Notes: generated by a model not told the origin, from the sequence alone. Shown: positions 51,401 to 55,044, counted from the first letter of the stretch. The stretch: 64,000 nt of DNA from Diploptera punctata (GCA_030220185.1 JASPKZ010004202.1:872001-936000); one strand, 5' to 3'. Translations and numbers: made by a program.

Positions 51401-53571
51401 CCAACTGGGCGTTTTCCCTCTGGCTTCCCTACAAGAAGCTTCCATGCAAGTCTTTTATTCCACATACGTGCAACATGTCCTGTCCATCGCAGTCTACGAG
51501 ACTTAACTGTTCTTATTATATCTGGCTTCCTATAAAGACCATGTAGTTCATTGTTTTGTAGTCTTCTCCATTCACCTGTCTGTTCATCTTTCATCTCTCT
51601 TTGGTCCAAAAATTTTCCTAAGTACTTTATTCTCAAATACTTGTAATCTCCTTTCCTCCCTTAAAGTAAGAGTCCATGTTTAGCATCCATATAACTGGAA
51701 GTGGGATCACATGAAAACCTTAATTTACGAGACTCCTGTAGAATCCGAGGAAGACCTACTAGTACAAGTTATGATTGTGGCAGATGTTGAAGGACCAGGG
51801 ATTGGTGATCGTGTGTATGAGAACTTGGTACTGAGGTACCGCATCTGTATTGAACTCGGTGGTTATCACATTGAGCCCTTCTTGTAAGTGGTTCACAGGC
51901 GGCAGGAGTCGGAGAGAGCAACATGTGTTCTGGTATTTTGTGTGTAATGGAAAAACAGTATGTTTCCAGACATCGGACCTATATTAAATTTAATTGTCTT
52001 GGTCCCCTCTATAAGTCCTCAAACTTTATAAGAGGAATTTAGACTCACCCTGTTTATGCAAAACAATAAATCAGTCAGGGTAGGGAATTGCATGTAACAA
52101 AGAAAGTTTCAAGTGATCCAATGATTTTAAGTGGGTGAAAATCGCGTATACATAGATACAGGTCAAGCTAATATAAAGCGTGTAGTAACTGATGATAATC
52201 TTCTTCTTCTTCTCCGTCAGGCTCTACAACTTCCAGAGGAATGTCTTGGCCTTCTCAACTAGTTTACACCACTTCTTCCTATCTTGCGCAGTGGATTTCA
52301 AATAAAAAATCCCCATCTCTCTTAAATCTTCAATTACGTCATCTTCCCATCGATCTTTGGGTCTTGCTCTTGGTCTGTTCCCTGTGGCTTCCAATTTAAA
52401 ATATCATTCGGCAATCTTTTTTTGGCATTCTTAGTGTATGTCCAAACCATTGTAATCTTTTGGATTTGATGAAACTAACTATATTTTTTTATTATTCTTG
52501 AGGTATAATTTGTTATTCCTTCTTAACCTCCAAGTTCCATTTTCCTTTACTGGACCTAGCACTCTTCTAAGTATTTTCCTCTCAAACGTTAATAGTCTTA
52601 ATTTATCTGCTTCTTTTAGTACCCAGGTTTCAGCTCCATAACATATGATTGGTCTATTATTGCTGTATATAATTTGAATTTAACATTTTTTTATATTAAT
52701 TTGCTTTTGAATCTATCGAAATTAGCAAAATATGCTTTATTCCCTTGCGATATTCTTGTTTTGATCTCTTCTTCAACAGTATTATTATCGTATTCCGTAG
52801 ACTTTCACGGCCGGAGTTGCTATGATGATCTTGAAGAAGATTTTCGGGCTGTAGGCCGTGGTCGTGAGGCTTGTAGTTCCCCGACGTTTCGCCAGAGACT
52901 GTGTCTGACCAATCAGAAGACAGATATAACGTACAGTCAACTAGACCATCAAACAGCAATCTCATTGGAGCAATGGAAGTCCCTAACGCTGACCAATCAG
53001 AAGACAGATACAACTTACGAACACATCGCGGTGAACATATAAATAAGACAGACAGCGGACAGAATTGCCAGTCTCAAGACAACCCTTGAGGATGCTAGAC
53101 GCAGTCTCTGGCGAAACGTCGGGGGAACTACAAGCCTCACGACCACGGCCTACAGCCCGAAAATCTTCTTCAAGATCATCATAGTATTATTATCGTTTAG
53201 TATTGTGCCAGGTACTTAAAGGAGTTAATTTGATCAATACAGTACTATTTATAGTTAGTTCATTCTAATTTGTTTATTTCTCATACATCTTAAATATTTT
53301 GTTTATTTAGATTGATTACAAGCCCATATTTTATACTTTCATTTTTCAATTTGTCAAAGGTTTCCAGTAGGGAATTTTTTGTTCTTGCTTTATAATTACA
53401 TCATCAACTGATAATATTATTAATTTATATTCAGGATTAACAACAATAGGGATGCTGTTGGACGCTGTGGTGTGAGACTCGGAAGAAACGAAGAAACTGG
53501 ACTTGTACGGAGGAGACGATAAAAAGCCAAAAATTGAGAGCGAGAAGCAAACTTTTCAACAAATGAAGTGA
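18016..53571 (+). CDS. Oatp: Oatp gene: organic anion transporting polypeptide (SLCO family), 12 recognised exons
   Basis: Membrane transporter of the OATP/SLCO family, a sodium-independent carrier of amphipathic organic anions; in insects one relative imports ecdysone. Spliced exons give about 680 residues with up to 12 membrane segments. The family signature DPRWLGAWWLGWIILG spans exons 4 and 5. The large cysteine-rich loop with a Kazal-like domain (CNSGCHCDNLKYMPVC, then YYSACHAGC) is in exons 7-9. All exon joins except the exon 2 acceptor have GT-AG borders and matching phases. The frame needs seven 1-bp corrections (exon 1 at 18064-18066; exon 2 at 24620 and 24716; exon 3 at 26874; exon 11 at 50425, 50458 and 50487). 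An in-frame TGA lies at 53473. Exons 4-10 are clean. Either a gene with unpolished base errors or a recent pseudogene. Paralogue not assigned. Confidence 0.9.
18770..19065 (-). mobile_element. SINE-X copy in Oatp intron 1
   Basis: tRNA-like head on the minus strand near 19000-19060 (B-box-like GGTTCGATTTC) and a body shared with 61700-61970. Preceded by an (ATT)n run at 18538-18565 and a LINE-P end scrap near 18675-18705. Confidence 0.65.
19442..19571. repeat. CT-rich microsatellite
   Basis: TCTC and CCTCTC tract of about 130 bp. It produces a spurious Ser/Leu open frame. Confidence 0.95.
19735..19795 (-). ncRNA. Hammerhead motif A2
   Basis: Core CTGAAGA on the minus strand at 19770-19776, GAAA and CAGCTG intact. 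Stem II is shortened (GGTA/TACC) and the first stem I pair is altered (TC followed by C). Cleavage is probably weaker than A1. Confidence 0.65.
19988..20047 (+). ncRNA. Hammerhead ribozyme motif A3, sense in Oatp intron 1
   Basis: Core CTGAAGA at 20005-20011, with stem II GGTAC/GTACC, GAAA, CAGCTG and TC all matching A1. It is in sense orientation in the Oatp primary transcript. Confidence 0.8.
20110..20885 (+). mobile_element. LINE-Y RT tail
   Basis: Peptides TEYLAINSNERENLVLEDG, SVAMYGSEVWTINKYYKNRL and RIEEKELKWLGHVLRMEDER in two or three frames, ending in a GATAGATAGATA tail. Degenerate. Confidence 0.8.
20890..20985. repeat. Short perfect hairpin
   Basis: GATTTTCATCAAGTAAACACC and its complement face each other across about 25 bp. 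The left arm recurs at 45928-45958 just before Oatp exon 9. Confidence 0.75.
21000..21090 (-). mobile_element. Decayed family-A PLE end
   Basis: GAAACAGCTGTAAAG remains, but CTGAAGA has become CTAAAAG, so the ribozyme core is lost. Confidence 0.5.
21092..21265 (-). mobile_element. LINE-P RT fragment
   Basis: Reverse complement of 9600-9790 (YVDFKK, then LLEFGIPKKLVRLI). Confidence 0.7.
21266..21815 (+). mobile_element. MITE-1 copy
   Basis: About 550 bp between imperfect terminal inverted repeats built on AACTGCACTT and AAGTGCAGTT, with no coding capacity. Other copies are at 60362-60905 (-), 61985-62760 (+) and 62765-62960 (-, partial). Confidence 0.75.
22080..23007 (+). repeat. Helitron-like element with ~271-bp tandem units
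   Basis: GATTGGGTCCCT-type phrases recur at about 22160, 22432 and 22702, with CCTAAACRACTGRACCGATTTTGA in each unit. The block ends near GTGCCGGGTTCACTAG followed by T at 23008, a possible Helitron 3' end. A diverged reverse copy is at 55490-55790. Class call is inference; I did not find a 5' TC end or a rep/helicase gene. Confidence 0.5.
23340..23530. mobile_element. Hammerhead foldback, family E, 13-bp target duplication
   Basis: Two arms with GGCTTTCACGGCCGGAG-type outer ends meet at GTTTCGCCAGAGAC and GTCTCTGGCGAAAC. GTGTGGCCAATGT (23327-23339) and GTGTGGGCAATGT (23531-23543) flank it. The hammerhead 5' core is truncated at the joint; GAAACGTC remains on the right arm. Confidence 0.75.
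23714..24352. mobile_element. DNA transposon remnant with ~70-bp inverted ends
   Basis: Terminal inverted repeats containing GACCGGCCTCACGG and TTTCACCCG. The interior minus strand (23754-23969) encodes ERSPQKSLPKLAQQVGISVS, a helix-turn-helix typical of insect DDE transposase N-termini. Non-autonomous. Confidence 0.65.
24378..24545 (-). repeat. Repeat K, second copy
   Basis: Reverse complement of 8319-8478. It ends about 30 bp before the Oatp exon 2 coding homology. Confidence 0.6.
24574..24805 (+). CDS. Oatp: Oatp exon 2 (TM2-TM3), twice frameshifted
   Basis: Homology starts at GIVISGNEISQIS and continues LSYYGGKGNRPLWIAWG, GLSCFILMMP and HIVYGPGQNALALTKS, then an N-glycosylation-rich NMTNNT loop. 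One base is missing at TT 24620-24621 and one at CCC 24716-24718. Donor GT at 24806, phase 1. I find no AG acceptor at the expected 5' border, only CCGG. Repeat K ends 30 bp upstream, so the acceptor may have been damaged by insertion or by assembly error. Confidence 0.82.
24815..24980 (-). mobile_element. SINE-X body after exon 2
   Basis: Body of SINE-X starting 10 bp after the exon 2 donor (CTGGCACTGGTGGAACTGTA, GATGATATGATAGG). Confidence 0.6.
25190..25245 (-). ncRNA. Hammerhead-like motif B1
   Basis: CTGAAGA on the minus strand at 25227-25233, GAAA, CCGTCGG, TA. Stem II carries a G-G mismatch. Confidence 0.55.
25340..25400 (+). ncRNA. Hammerhead-like motif B2, sense in Oatp intron 2
   Basis: CTGAAGA 25350-25356, extra A, stem II GGACA/TGTCT with loop TGATAT, GAAA 25374-25377, CCGTCGG 25378-25384, then TA. 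Core intact; first stem I pair mismatched. Confidence 0.65.
26205..26740 (+). repeat. Repeat M, copy 1, with a conserved 40-odd codon frame
   Basis: Matches 56965-57510 over about 540 bp. A short frame at 26393-26523 encodes EISAVEKRYQGKWNPDMLAE, then YCWTIKRDAPQ and a stop after SRKS. Both copies keep the frame and stop. Likely a transposon-derived gene piece; function unknown. Confidence 0.6.
26800..27002 (+). CDS. Oatp: Oatp exon 3 (TM4)
   Basis: Acceptor TTTTAAGCAG to 26799, donor at 27003. Encodes ERMDPKCEDNELENTP, then, after a missing C at 26874-26875, MMPLILIFLSQFVLGIGSTM and FALGQPYLDDNVKK. The FLSQFVLGIGSTMYF block is strongly OATP-like. Phase 1 at both ends. Confidence 0.9.
27030..27190 (-). 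mobile_element. LINE-P RT scrap
   Basis: Reverse complement of the TTDQIFSIRQ to YVDFKK region. Confidence 0.65.
27205..27660 (-). mobile_element. LINE-T 3' end
   Basis: Reverse complement of 7590-7995, starting with the terminal CTGCTCTTGGGCAGAACAC block. Confidence 0.75.
27803..27943 (+). CDS. Oatp: Oatp exon 4 (TM5, signature start)
   Basis: Acceptor TATTTCAG, donor GTAAGT. Uninterrupted: GWVLAFRTLGPAIGLGLGAA, then YIDPSLTPII and DPRWLGAWWLG. Carries most of the OATP superfamily signature. Confidence 0.96.
27975..28075 (-). repeat. tRNA-like sequence, intron 4
   Basis: Same family as 59062-59136: A-box TAGTTCAGTTGG, a 6-bp anticodon stem with loop CCGGAAA, B-box with one base lost. The anticodon would be GGA (Ser), but the long variable arm of a Ser tRNA is missing, so it is a tRNA-derived repeat. 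Confidence 0.55.
28465..29420 (+). repeat. Repeat Z, copy 1
   Basis: 28465-28640 has four diverged short units built on ATTTTGAAGAAGTA. 28600-29420 is the reverse complement of 42250-43060 (intron 8). No coding potential. Confidence 0.7.
29590..29745 (+). mobile_element. LINE 3' end with (GAT)n tail
   Basis: GGCGAAGAGACCCAGAGAGA and the terminal AACAGGCCAATGGCCTAAT block, then GATGACGATGATG. Related to LINE-V ends. Confidence 0.6.
29849..30240 (+). mobile_element. LINE-Q 3' end
   Basis: MDYWRRASRISRKDKIRNSY, then HIRRMEEGRLPKIIMDWEPQ and GRPNITWIQGINETKREW. The most complete copy of this tail, with an AATAATAAAAAAAA end. Confidence 0.82.
30325..30478. mobile_element. Family-E foldback, minimal
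   Basis: GATCTTGAAGAAGATTTCC and its inverse, joined at GGCTTGAAGTTCCCC against CAACTTCAAGCC. The hammerhead core is deleted at the joint. Confidence 0.65.
30480..31335 (+). mobile_element. LINE-S copy, split by another LINE end
   Basis: KTWQFLHYFMGV, YGSETWVMTKKLQS and NFLRRTKDCTRLDRIKNEDI up to 30899, then resumes at 31152 with KEYRDKWFRRVERMNVTRL and RNVGRPVKRWTEQL. The block in between is a separate insertion. Confidence 0.82.
30900..31140 (+). mobile_element. LINE-V-type end inserted in LINE-S, 11-bp target duplication
   Basis: GATAAAATCAA occurs at 30889-30899 and 31141-31151. The insert is a 5'-truncated LINE end with a (GAT)n tail (ATGGATGATGATGATGAT). Confidence 0.8.
31325..31565. 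repeat. Two-unit tandem repeat
   Basis: CCTAAYGTATTTAATNNTCTTCAGTT then ATTAATCTATT in each of two copies, about 160 bp apart. Confidence 0.6.
31768..32425 (+). mobile_element. Repeat W in intron 4
   Basis: Starts ATCATAAGTAATGCCACG and ends GAGTTAAATAGCC. It lies less than 100 bp from the acceptor of exon 5. Confidence 0.7.
32521..32757 (+). CDS. Oatp: Oatp exon 5 (TM6 and central cytosolic loop)
   Basis: Acceptor GTGTAAAG, donor GTAATA. WIILGTSMLAFSFMIAMFPK completes the signature and TM6, followed by a hydrophilic loop rich in Lys, Glu, Ser and Pro. Uninterrupted. Confidence 0.94.
32830..33178 (-). mobile_element. SINE-U
   Basis: tRNA-like head on the minus strand near 33110-33175 (A-box TAGTGGTCAGCA, B-box GGTTTGATTC), then a body ending in AAGCATGCAAG. 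The segment at 8597-8648 is a piece of this family. Confidence 0.65.
33530..33905 (-). mobile_element. LINE-V tail
   Basis: 107-codon frame: MARPVLTYDSEAWTLKRQHE, CEMRFMRRTAGYTRWDRKRN and HHLERMSSNRIPKAVYNYIP, with a GAAGAAGAAG tail. Confidence 0.8.
33947..34169. mobile_element. Hammerhead-like foldback, family C, 10-bp target duplication
   Basis: ATGGTTTCAT at 33937-33946 and 34170-34179. The arms pair from TCTTACCTCATACATCTATG to the centre GGCGACACTTTGTCGTC. Each arm has GATACTGCAGTGCTG, where GAAA is replaced by GATA and the cleavage-site TH by TG. Confidence 0.75.
34401..34565 (+). CDS. Oatp: Oatp exon 6 (TM7)
   Basis: Acceptor TATGTACAG, donor GTAATT. DFPTALKRLLKNKLLMTNIT precedes TM7, then KYLETQFQQSASGANLIAG, a classic OATP motif. 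Uninterrupted. Confidence 0.96.
34625..34783 (+). mobile_element. Penelope-like element: GIY-YIG domain C-terminal part
   Basis: RNIKNGEIEKSAVAAHVWSE, KHNINSDTKLLKQLENKKEL and WEKIYIQ: the SAVAxHxW..H helix and the WE.IYIQ segment of the PLE endonuclease. Continues after a SINE at 35142. Confidence 0.8.
34784..35128 (+). mobile_element. SINE-L with 13-bp target duplication
   Basis: tRNA-Leu-like head (GCGCCGTAGCCGAGCGG; B-box GGTTCAAGTC), then a body with GCGGCTCCAGGTTGAGGAAC and CCAGCAGCCGGCTGG. AATCTATATTCAG occurs at 34771-34783 and 35129-35141, inside the PLE frame. Other copies: 38975-39220 (-) and 56044-56345 (+). Confidence 0.85.
35142..35360 (+). mobile_element. PLE C-terminus and family-G hammerhead remnant
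   Basis: KNKNRVMNFEIPTERDLVWR follows on from the split domain. The hammerhead relic reads CTGACAA (instead of CTGANGA), stem II AAAACA/TGTTTT, GAAA, CATG and TC near 35289-35323. Confidence 0.65.
35440..35825 (-). mobile_element. PLE 3' fragment with family-I hammerhead remnant
   Basis: Minus strand: GIY-YIG tail (SEKHQIKRKASLIKQTEKP) and, near 35468-35512, CTGAAGA, T, stem II GTAACC/GGTTAC, then AAAA instead of GAAA. Related copy at 48480-48895. Confidence 0.6.
35828..36820 (+). mobile_element. Repeat W interrupted by (TA)n and a mirrored tRNA-like piece
   Basis: W runs 35828-36365 and 36550-36820. Between them are a TA run (36367-36400) and AATGCTTGAGTCGGGATTTG facing its own complement across about 20 bp. 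Confidence 0.65.
36840..36985 (+). mobile_element. Decayed family-B PLE end
   Basis: CTGAAGG and GAGA replace CTGAAGA and GAAA. The CCAGTATC remnant and the GTATGAGGTGA terminus remain. Confidence 0.5.
37787..37982 (+). CDS. Oatp: Oatp exon 7 (TM8-TM9)
   Basis: Acceptor GTTTACAG, donor GTAAGT. VASILSSVAGFLISGYLISK and RTSYVLGWNVIVGCVYITAE, then the first Cys of the large loop (GCKHHDLQG). Ends in phase 2, matching exon 8. Confidence 0.96.
38035..38570. mobile_element. PLE inverted pair: family-H (-) and family-B (+) ends
   Basis: Left, minus strand: stem II GAGAGA/TCTCTC, GAAA, ACTAGT and TC near 38065-38090, with a degraded core (TTGAAAA). Right, plus strand: GIY-YIG tail EHFRNIKNCEIEKSAIAEHS and LEHHKIGREAKL, then TTGAAGA (38505-38511), GAAACC and GGTA. 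Confidence 0.65.
38690..38970 (-). mobile_element. PLE 3' fragment, family G
   Basis: Minus strand encodes ELTIWEKVYIQKNNNRVLNF and EIPTERDLVWRFSGQLQEEA, followed by CTGAGGA, T, perfect stem II GATTAG/CTAATC, AAAA in place of GAAA, CATG and TT. A one-base change from a canonical hammerhead. Confidence 0.7.
38975..39220 (-). mobile_element. SINE-L copy
   Basis: Reverse complement of 34784-35060, including AGCGGCTCCAGGTTGAG and the tRNA-Leu-like head near 39170-39215. Confidence 0.75.
39318..39376 (-). mobile_element. LINE-T terminal scrap
   Basis: GTGTTCTCCCGAGAGCAGG block, same as 27220-27270. It ends 22 bp before Oatp exon 8. Confidence 0.6.
39399..39537 (+). CDS. Oatp: Oatp exon 8 (Kazal-like domain)
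   Basis: Acceptor ATTTGCAG, donor GTAAGT. LINECNSGCHCDNLKYMPVC and TYYSACHAGCRSVYNNSK: the cysteine pattern of the conserved extracellular loop. Phase 0 exit. Confidence 0.97.
39560..39985 (-). mobile_element. LINE fragment (V-like)
   Basis: Minus strand contains KIETAEMKFLHSVAGVTILD, RKRNEDIRKDLNI and RVQTNRT in broken frames. Confidence 0.65.
40490..40835. mobile_element. PLE terminal fragments, inverted
   Basis: TGGGTTGGATATTTTGACTC, then TCACCTCATATTTC. Paired MNFEIPG-coding ends face each other around 40690-40760. Too decayed to find a hammerhead core. Confidence 0.45.
40850..41840 (+). mobile_element. Repeat W, split by a solo LTR
   Basis: W sequence 40850-41238 resumes at 41772 (AAACAAAATTAATTGAAAC, then CATTGACTCCCATTTTG). 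Confidence 0.7.
41239..41767 (+). mobile_element. Solo LTR, 529 bp, 4-bp target duplication
   Basis: Begins TG (TGTAGCAAGAATT) and ends CA (ACCGGCACA). TTGT is repeated at 41235-41238 and 41768-41771. It contains TATAAAG at 41436-41442 and AATAAA at 41694-41699, in the right order for U3-R-U5. No second LTR or internal genes nearby. 4-bp duplications fit Gypsy-type elements. Confidence 0.82.
42115..42165 (+). mobile_element. Family-D foldback end fragment
   Basis: TAGAATGCAGGCTTTCATGG and the following TAGTCATAGTATTA match the left terminus of 11866-12135. Confidence 0.5.
42250..43060 (-). repeat. Repeat Z, copy 2
   Basis: Reverse complement of 28600-29420 over about 800 bp. The flanks are hammerhead foldbacks. 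Confidence 0.7.
43070..43230. mobile_element. Family-C foldback
   Basis: Perfect-looking arms around GCGACCATGATGGTGACGATGG with GATACTGTGGTGCTG on the right arm. Confidence 0.7.
43240..43500. mobile_element. Family-D foldback
   Basis: Minus-strand core CTGAAGA (43278-43284) and plus-strand core CTGAAGA (43409-43415), with GAAA intact on the right arm. The right arm has CCTC/GAGG as stem II but GAAACACT in place of GAAACGTC. Confidence 0.65.
43505..44265. mobile_element. PLE inverted pair with GIY-YIG tails
   Basis: Minus-strand frames 43529-44003 encode FRNIKNGEIEKSAIAAHSLL, WEKNIYSKK and MNFEIPDELSLITKFFKNTT. The plus-strand arm (43965-44230) repeats MNFEIPDE with KTAEDGDDG. The minus arm has a run of near-identical 13-codon units (DGSLENNSFKRTP). 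Confidence 0.75.
44520..44830 (+). mobile_element. SINE-N (tRNA-headed)
   Basis: A-box-like TGGACAAGTGGTTATGC and B-box GGTTCAAACCC (44573-44583), followed by a unique body (AAGTCCTCCGGGAGGGACAT). Only this copy is seen here. Confidence 0.65.
45362..45421 (-). ncRNA. Hammerhead motif A4
   Basis: All core elements present, but the last base of stem II next to GAAA is G instead of C, opening the closing pair. Confidence 0.65.
45815..45874 (+). ncRNA. Hammerhead ribozyme motif A5, sense in Oatp intron 8
   Basis: Identical to A1 in every core and stem position: CTGAAGA 45832-45838, GAAA at 45853-45856, CAGCTG 45857-45862, TC 45863-45864. Confidence 0.82.
45989..46200 (+). CDS. Oatp: Oatp exon 9 (end of Kazal loop, TM10)
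   Basis: Acceptor TATTTCAG, donor GTAAAT. GFSDCSCLS closes the cysteine-rich loop. VKAGPCLLDCGYNFILFLIV is TM10, and NSGKIGNILVNYR is a conserved family motif. Exits in phase 2. Confidence 0.96.
46229..46380. mobile_element. Family-G foldback, 29 bp after Oatp exon 9
   Basis: GTCTGGACATCTTACCTCAA faces its complement, with TTGAAACATGTCCAAGAAC in both arms. The hammerhead 5' core is deleted at the joint. Confidence 0.65.
46540..47885. mobile_element. Two repeat W copies, inverted
   Basis: Plus copy 46540-47200, minus copy 47200-47885, meeting at the GAGTTAAATAG end. Both outer ends are TAAGTAATGCC. Confidence 0.7.
48021..48124 (+). CDS. Oatp: Oatp exon 10 (TM11)
   Basis: Acceptor TATTTTCAG, donor GTGAGC. 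CVAPEDKSFAQGLALLCLSL, then AFIPGPILFGAII. The donor lies 27 bp before the target duplication of a hammerhead foldback (48151). Confidence 0.96.
48164..48407. mobile_element. Family-C foldback, 13-bp target duplication
   Basis: ACGTTTATTGCAA at 48151-48163 and 48408-48420. The right arm has CTGATGA, T, a 6-bp stem II GGTGAT/ATTGCC, GATA, CTGCAG and TG, so only two core positions depart from a hammerhead. Confidence 0.8.
48480..48895 (-). mobile_element. PLE 3' fragment (left half)
   Basis: Minus-strand remnants of the GIY-YIG tail. Family-I ribozyme relic near 48500-48545. Continues at 49530 once the family-F foldback is removed. Confidence 0.6.
48896..49529. mobile_element. Hammerhead-like foldback, family F, 13-bp target duplication
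   Basis: TTCATTAATTTTT at 48883-48895 and 49530-49542. Arms of ~270 bp carry, outward, CTGTGGA, T, a perfect 6-bp stem II GTCTAC/GTAGAC, then GAAACGTC (left) or AAAACGTC (right). The core has CTGT instead of CTGA. Confidence 0.78.
49530..49930 (-). mobile_element. PLE GIY-YIG endonuclease fragment
   Basis: Minus strand 49735-49784 encodes GIYQIKCEDCDRIYIGK, the two diagnostic GIY and YIG strands of the PLE endonuclease with a CxxC pair between them. It is followed by SEKYQIERKASLIKQI and the terminal segment. This fixes the identity of the related fragments in this window. Confidence 0.85.
49948..50262 (+). mobile_element. SINE-1, near full length
   Basis: tRNA-like head with GGTTCGATCCCCGG, GGTGAGG-type body, and distal GGCAGAATTACTGTGGATGG end. 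It sits in Oatp intron 10. Confidence 0.82.
50417..50519 (+). CDS. Oatp: Oatp exon 11, three 1-bp indels
   Basis: Acceptor AATTTCAG, donor GTACGT. Read piecewise it gives DST, LVWDQTCGKK, GNCWLYHTDN and RLYVNLTTA, the expected run before TM12. An extra G near 50425, a missing G near 50458 and an extra T in 50487-50490 are needed to explain it. Confidence 0.85.
50555..50640 (-). ncRNA. Hammerhead ribozyme motif, family H
   Basis: Minus strand: CTGAGGA (50610-50616), T, stem II GGACA/TGTTCC with one bulge, GAAA (50587-50590), CTAG (50583-50586), TT (50581-50582). Core intact. It lies about 60 bp after the Oatp exon 11 donor, antisense to the gene. Confidence 0.72.
50746..52050 (+). pseudogene. 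DDE transposon with transposase remnant
   Basis: Terminal inverted repeats share GTGAGTCTAAATTCC and AGTTTGAG. The transposase C-terminus is visible on both sides of a LINE-P insertion: PLDFYLWGH near 51208-51232, then KTLIYETPVESEEDLLVQVM and RYRICIELGGYHIEPFL to a stop near 51884. This matches the widespread insect transposases with a PLDFFLWGH box. The N-terminal two-thirds are lost or scrambled. Confidence 0.75.
51233..51700 (-). mobile_element. LINE-P inserted in the DDE transposon, 12-bp target duplication
   Basis: Ends in the AGTA-type tail (ACTTACTTACTTACTC on the plus strand). GTGGGGTCACAT (51221-51232) and GTGGGATCACAT (51701-51712) flank it. The frame 51328-51636 encodes SRRLRWTGHVARMWNKRLAW. 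Confidence 0.85.
52200..53430 (-). mobile_element. LINE fragment interrupted by a hammerhead foldback
   Basis: Minus-strand LINE tail with a GAAGAAGAAG end at 52200-52214. It resumes after the insertion and runs to the acceptor of Oatp exon 12. Frames are broken. Confidence 0.6.
52792..53182. mobile_element. Hammerhead foldback, family E, 14-bp target duplication
   Basis: AGTATTATTATCGT at 52778-52791 and 53183-53196. Arms of ~115 bp flank a centre with two copies of CTGACCAATCAGAAGACAG. The right arm has TTGAGGA, T, 6-bp stem II GCTAGA/TCTGGC, GAAA, CG and TC near 53085-53122; only the first core base is changed. Confidence 0.8.
53435..53571 (+). CDS. Oatp: Oatp exon 12 (TM12 and C-terminus), in-frame TGA
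   Basis: Acceptor TATATTCAG. LTTIGMLLDAVV is TM12, then TGA at 53473-53475, after which the same frame stays open for 31 codons (KKLDLYGGDDKKPKIESEK) to TGA at 53569. The continued acidic and basic tail resembles OATP C-termini, so the first TGA may be a base error for Trp or a real truncation. Confidence 0.85.
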
Positions 53572-53767
53572 TACAAACTTTCTGTGATAATATAAAGACG
53601 TAGCTTAACTTAGATAAAATGTATTAATTTTTTACTCTATTATTTCTTGACTGAAATACATTACTGTAACGTAACAACATAAACAAATACATTATTCTGT
53701 TCATTAAGATTCGCTCTGTCACTTCGCACCAAAATTTACCAACTGCTGTTCCTCAAGATGTTTACAC

Positions 53768-54375
53768 GGCTGTGGTCCTCGAGCGTCGGTAACGTGCTGC
53801 CTTGTCACGCAGCGGGGCCCGGTTCGATCCCCGGTCACGGACAGTTATTCTGGGTGAGGTTATTTCCTCACTTGTAAGACAAATGTCAGGAAAACTTTAA
53901 GGCTCACCTGGTAAACCAAAAAATATGGCCATCATCCTCCTTATCATTATCATCATAATCCTTCAATGGTGTGGAAAGCAACAGGAAGCTACCACACCTA
54001 CAATTCCCTAGTAAAGCTACAAGCATAGCATGAAAATGCTATGATTGCAGTGAAGGACCTGCCTTTGGGCAGAATTACTATGGATGGATCCTCAAAATGT
54101 TCACTGCTATGGTCTCAAGGTAGCGTGCTGCCTTGTCACGCAGGTCCGGGTTCGATCCCTGCTCGGGGCAGTTTTTCTGGATGAGGTTTTTCCTCACCTG
54201 TAAACCAAACGGTCCCCGAAATCATATGGCCATCATCATCATCATTTTTCACCGGTGTGGAAAGCAATGGGAAGCTACCACACCTACAATTCTGTAGTAA
54301 AGATGCAAGCATAGCATGAAAATGCTATGATTGTAGTGAAGGACCTGCCTTCGGGCAGAATTACTACGGATGGAT
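53768..54375 (+). mobile_element. Two tandem SINE-1 copies
   Basis: Copy 1 at 53768-54089, copy 2 at 54104-54375. CCTCAAGATGTTTACA-like sequence stands before, between and after them (53752, 54090, 54376), so the second copy inserted at the duplicated target of the first. Confidence 0.8.
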
Positions 54376-54589
54376 CCTCAAGATATACACCTGGCATGTG
54401 CTGCTACGCCTAAATAAATGAAATATTAAAGATTTATTCCTTAATCCAACATCCAATATTCATTAACCTTTTACTGCTAGTTCATTGCAGGTTCCGTCCA
54501 GCAATTCTTCTCTTTAGGTTTTTTAGCATTGTATATTTTCAGTAGAAGAGGAGCTGGCCCATTGCTACAACCCCCAACCTGGAGGACCA

Positions 54590-55025
54590 GATAATTTGTA
54601 ATCAAGATTGTCTTATATTTCAAATTCTGTTACAAAGTATTTTATTATATGGGTTCAAAACCTGGACAGTAAGTAGAAAACAAGCCAACAAGCTGTTAGC
54701 AGTAGAAATGGATTTTTGGAGGCGATCGACAAGAATTTCAAGAAGGGATAAGGTCAGAAACAGCACAATAAGGGAAATTATGCAAGTTAAAAAAAAAACA
54801 TATTAGGAAAAATAGAAGAAAAACGTTTCAAATGATATGGACACCTCTAAAGAATGGAAGAAGAGAGAATACCAAAGAAGATCCTTAATTGGAAAGCTAA
54901 TGGAAGAAGTGGAAGAGGCAGACCTAGAGAATGTTGGATATGGAGTGAGGAGAAGTATGGGAGCTAGAGATTTGAGGGAAGAAGATGCTTTAGACAGGAA
55001 CCTCTGGTGACAAATCACTTTGGTT
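54590..55025 (+). mobile_element. LINE fragment (Y/Q-like tail)
   Basis: LYGFKTWTVSRKQANKL-like, RMEEERIPKKILNWK and GRSGRGRPRECWIW in broken frames. Confidence 0.65.
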
Positions 55026-55044
55026 TAAAGGAGAAACACTTAAT

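Noticed and set aside
51328..51636. Host gene encoding the 102-codon frame
   Set aside because: It is the LINE-P C-terminal tail inserted in a DNA transposon.
52674..53042. 122-codon open frame
   Set aside because: Runs across a LINE fragment and a hammerhead foldback; no homology.
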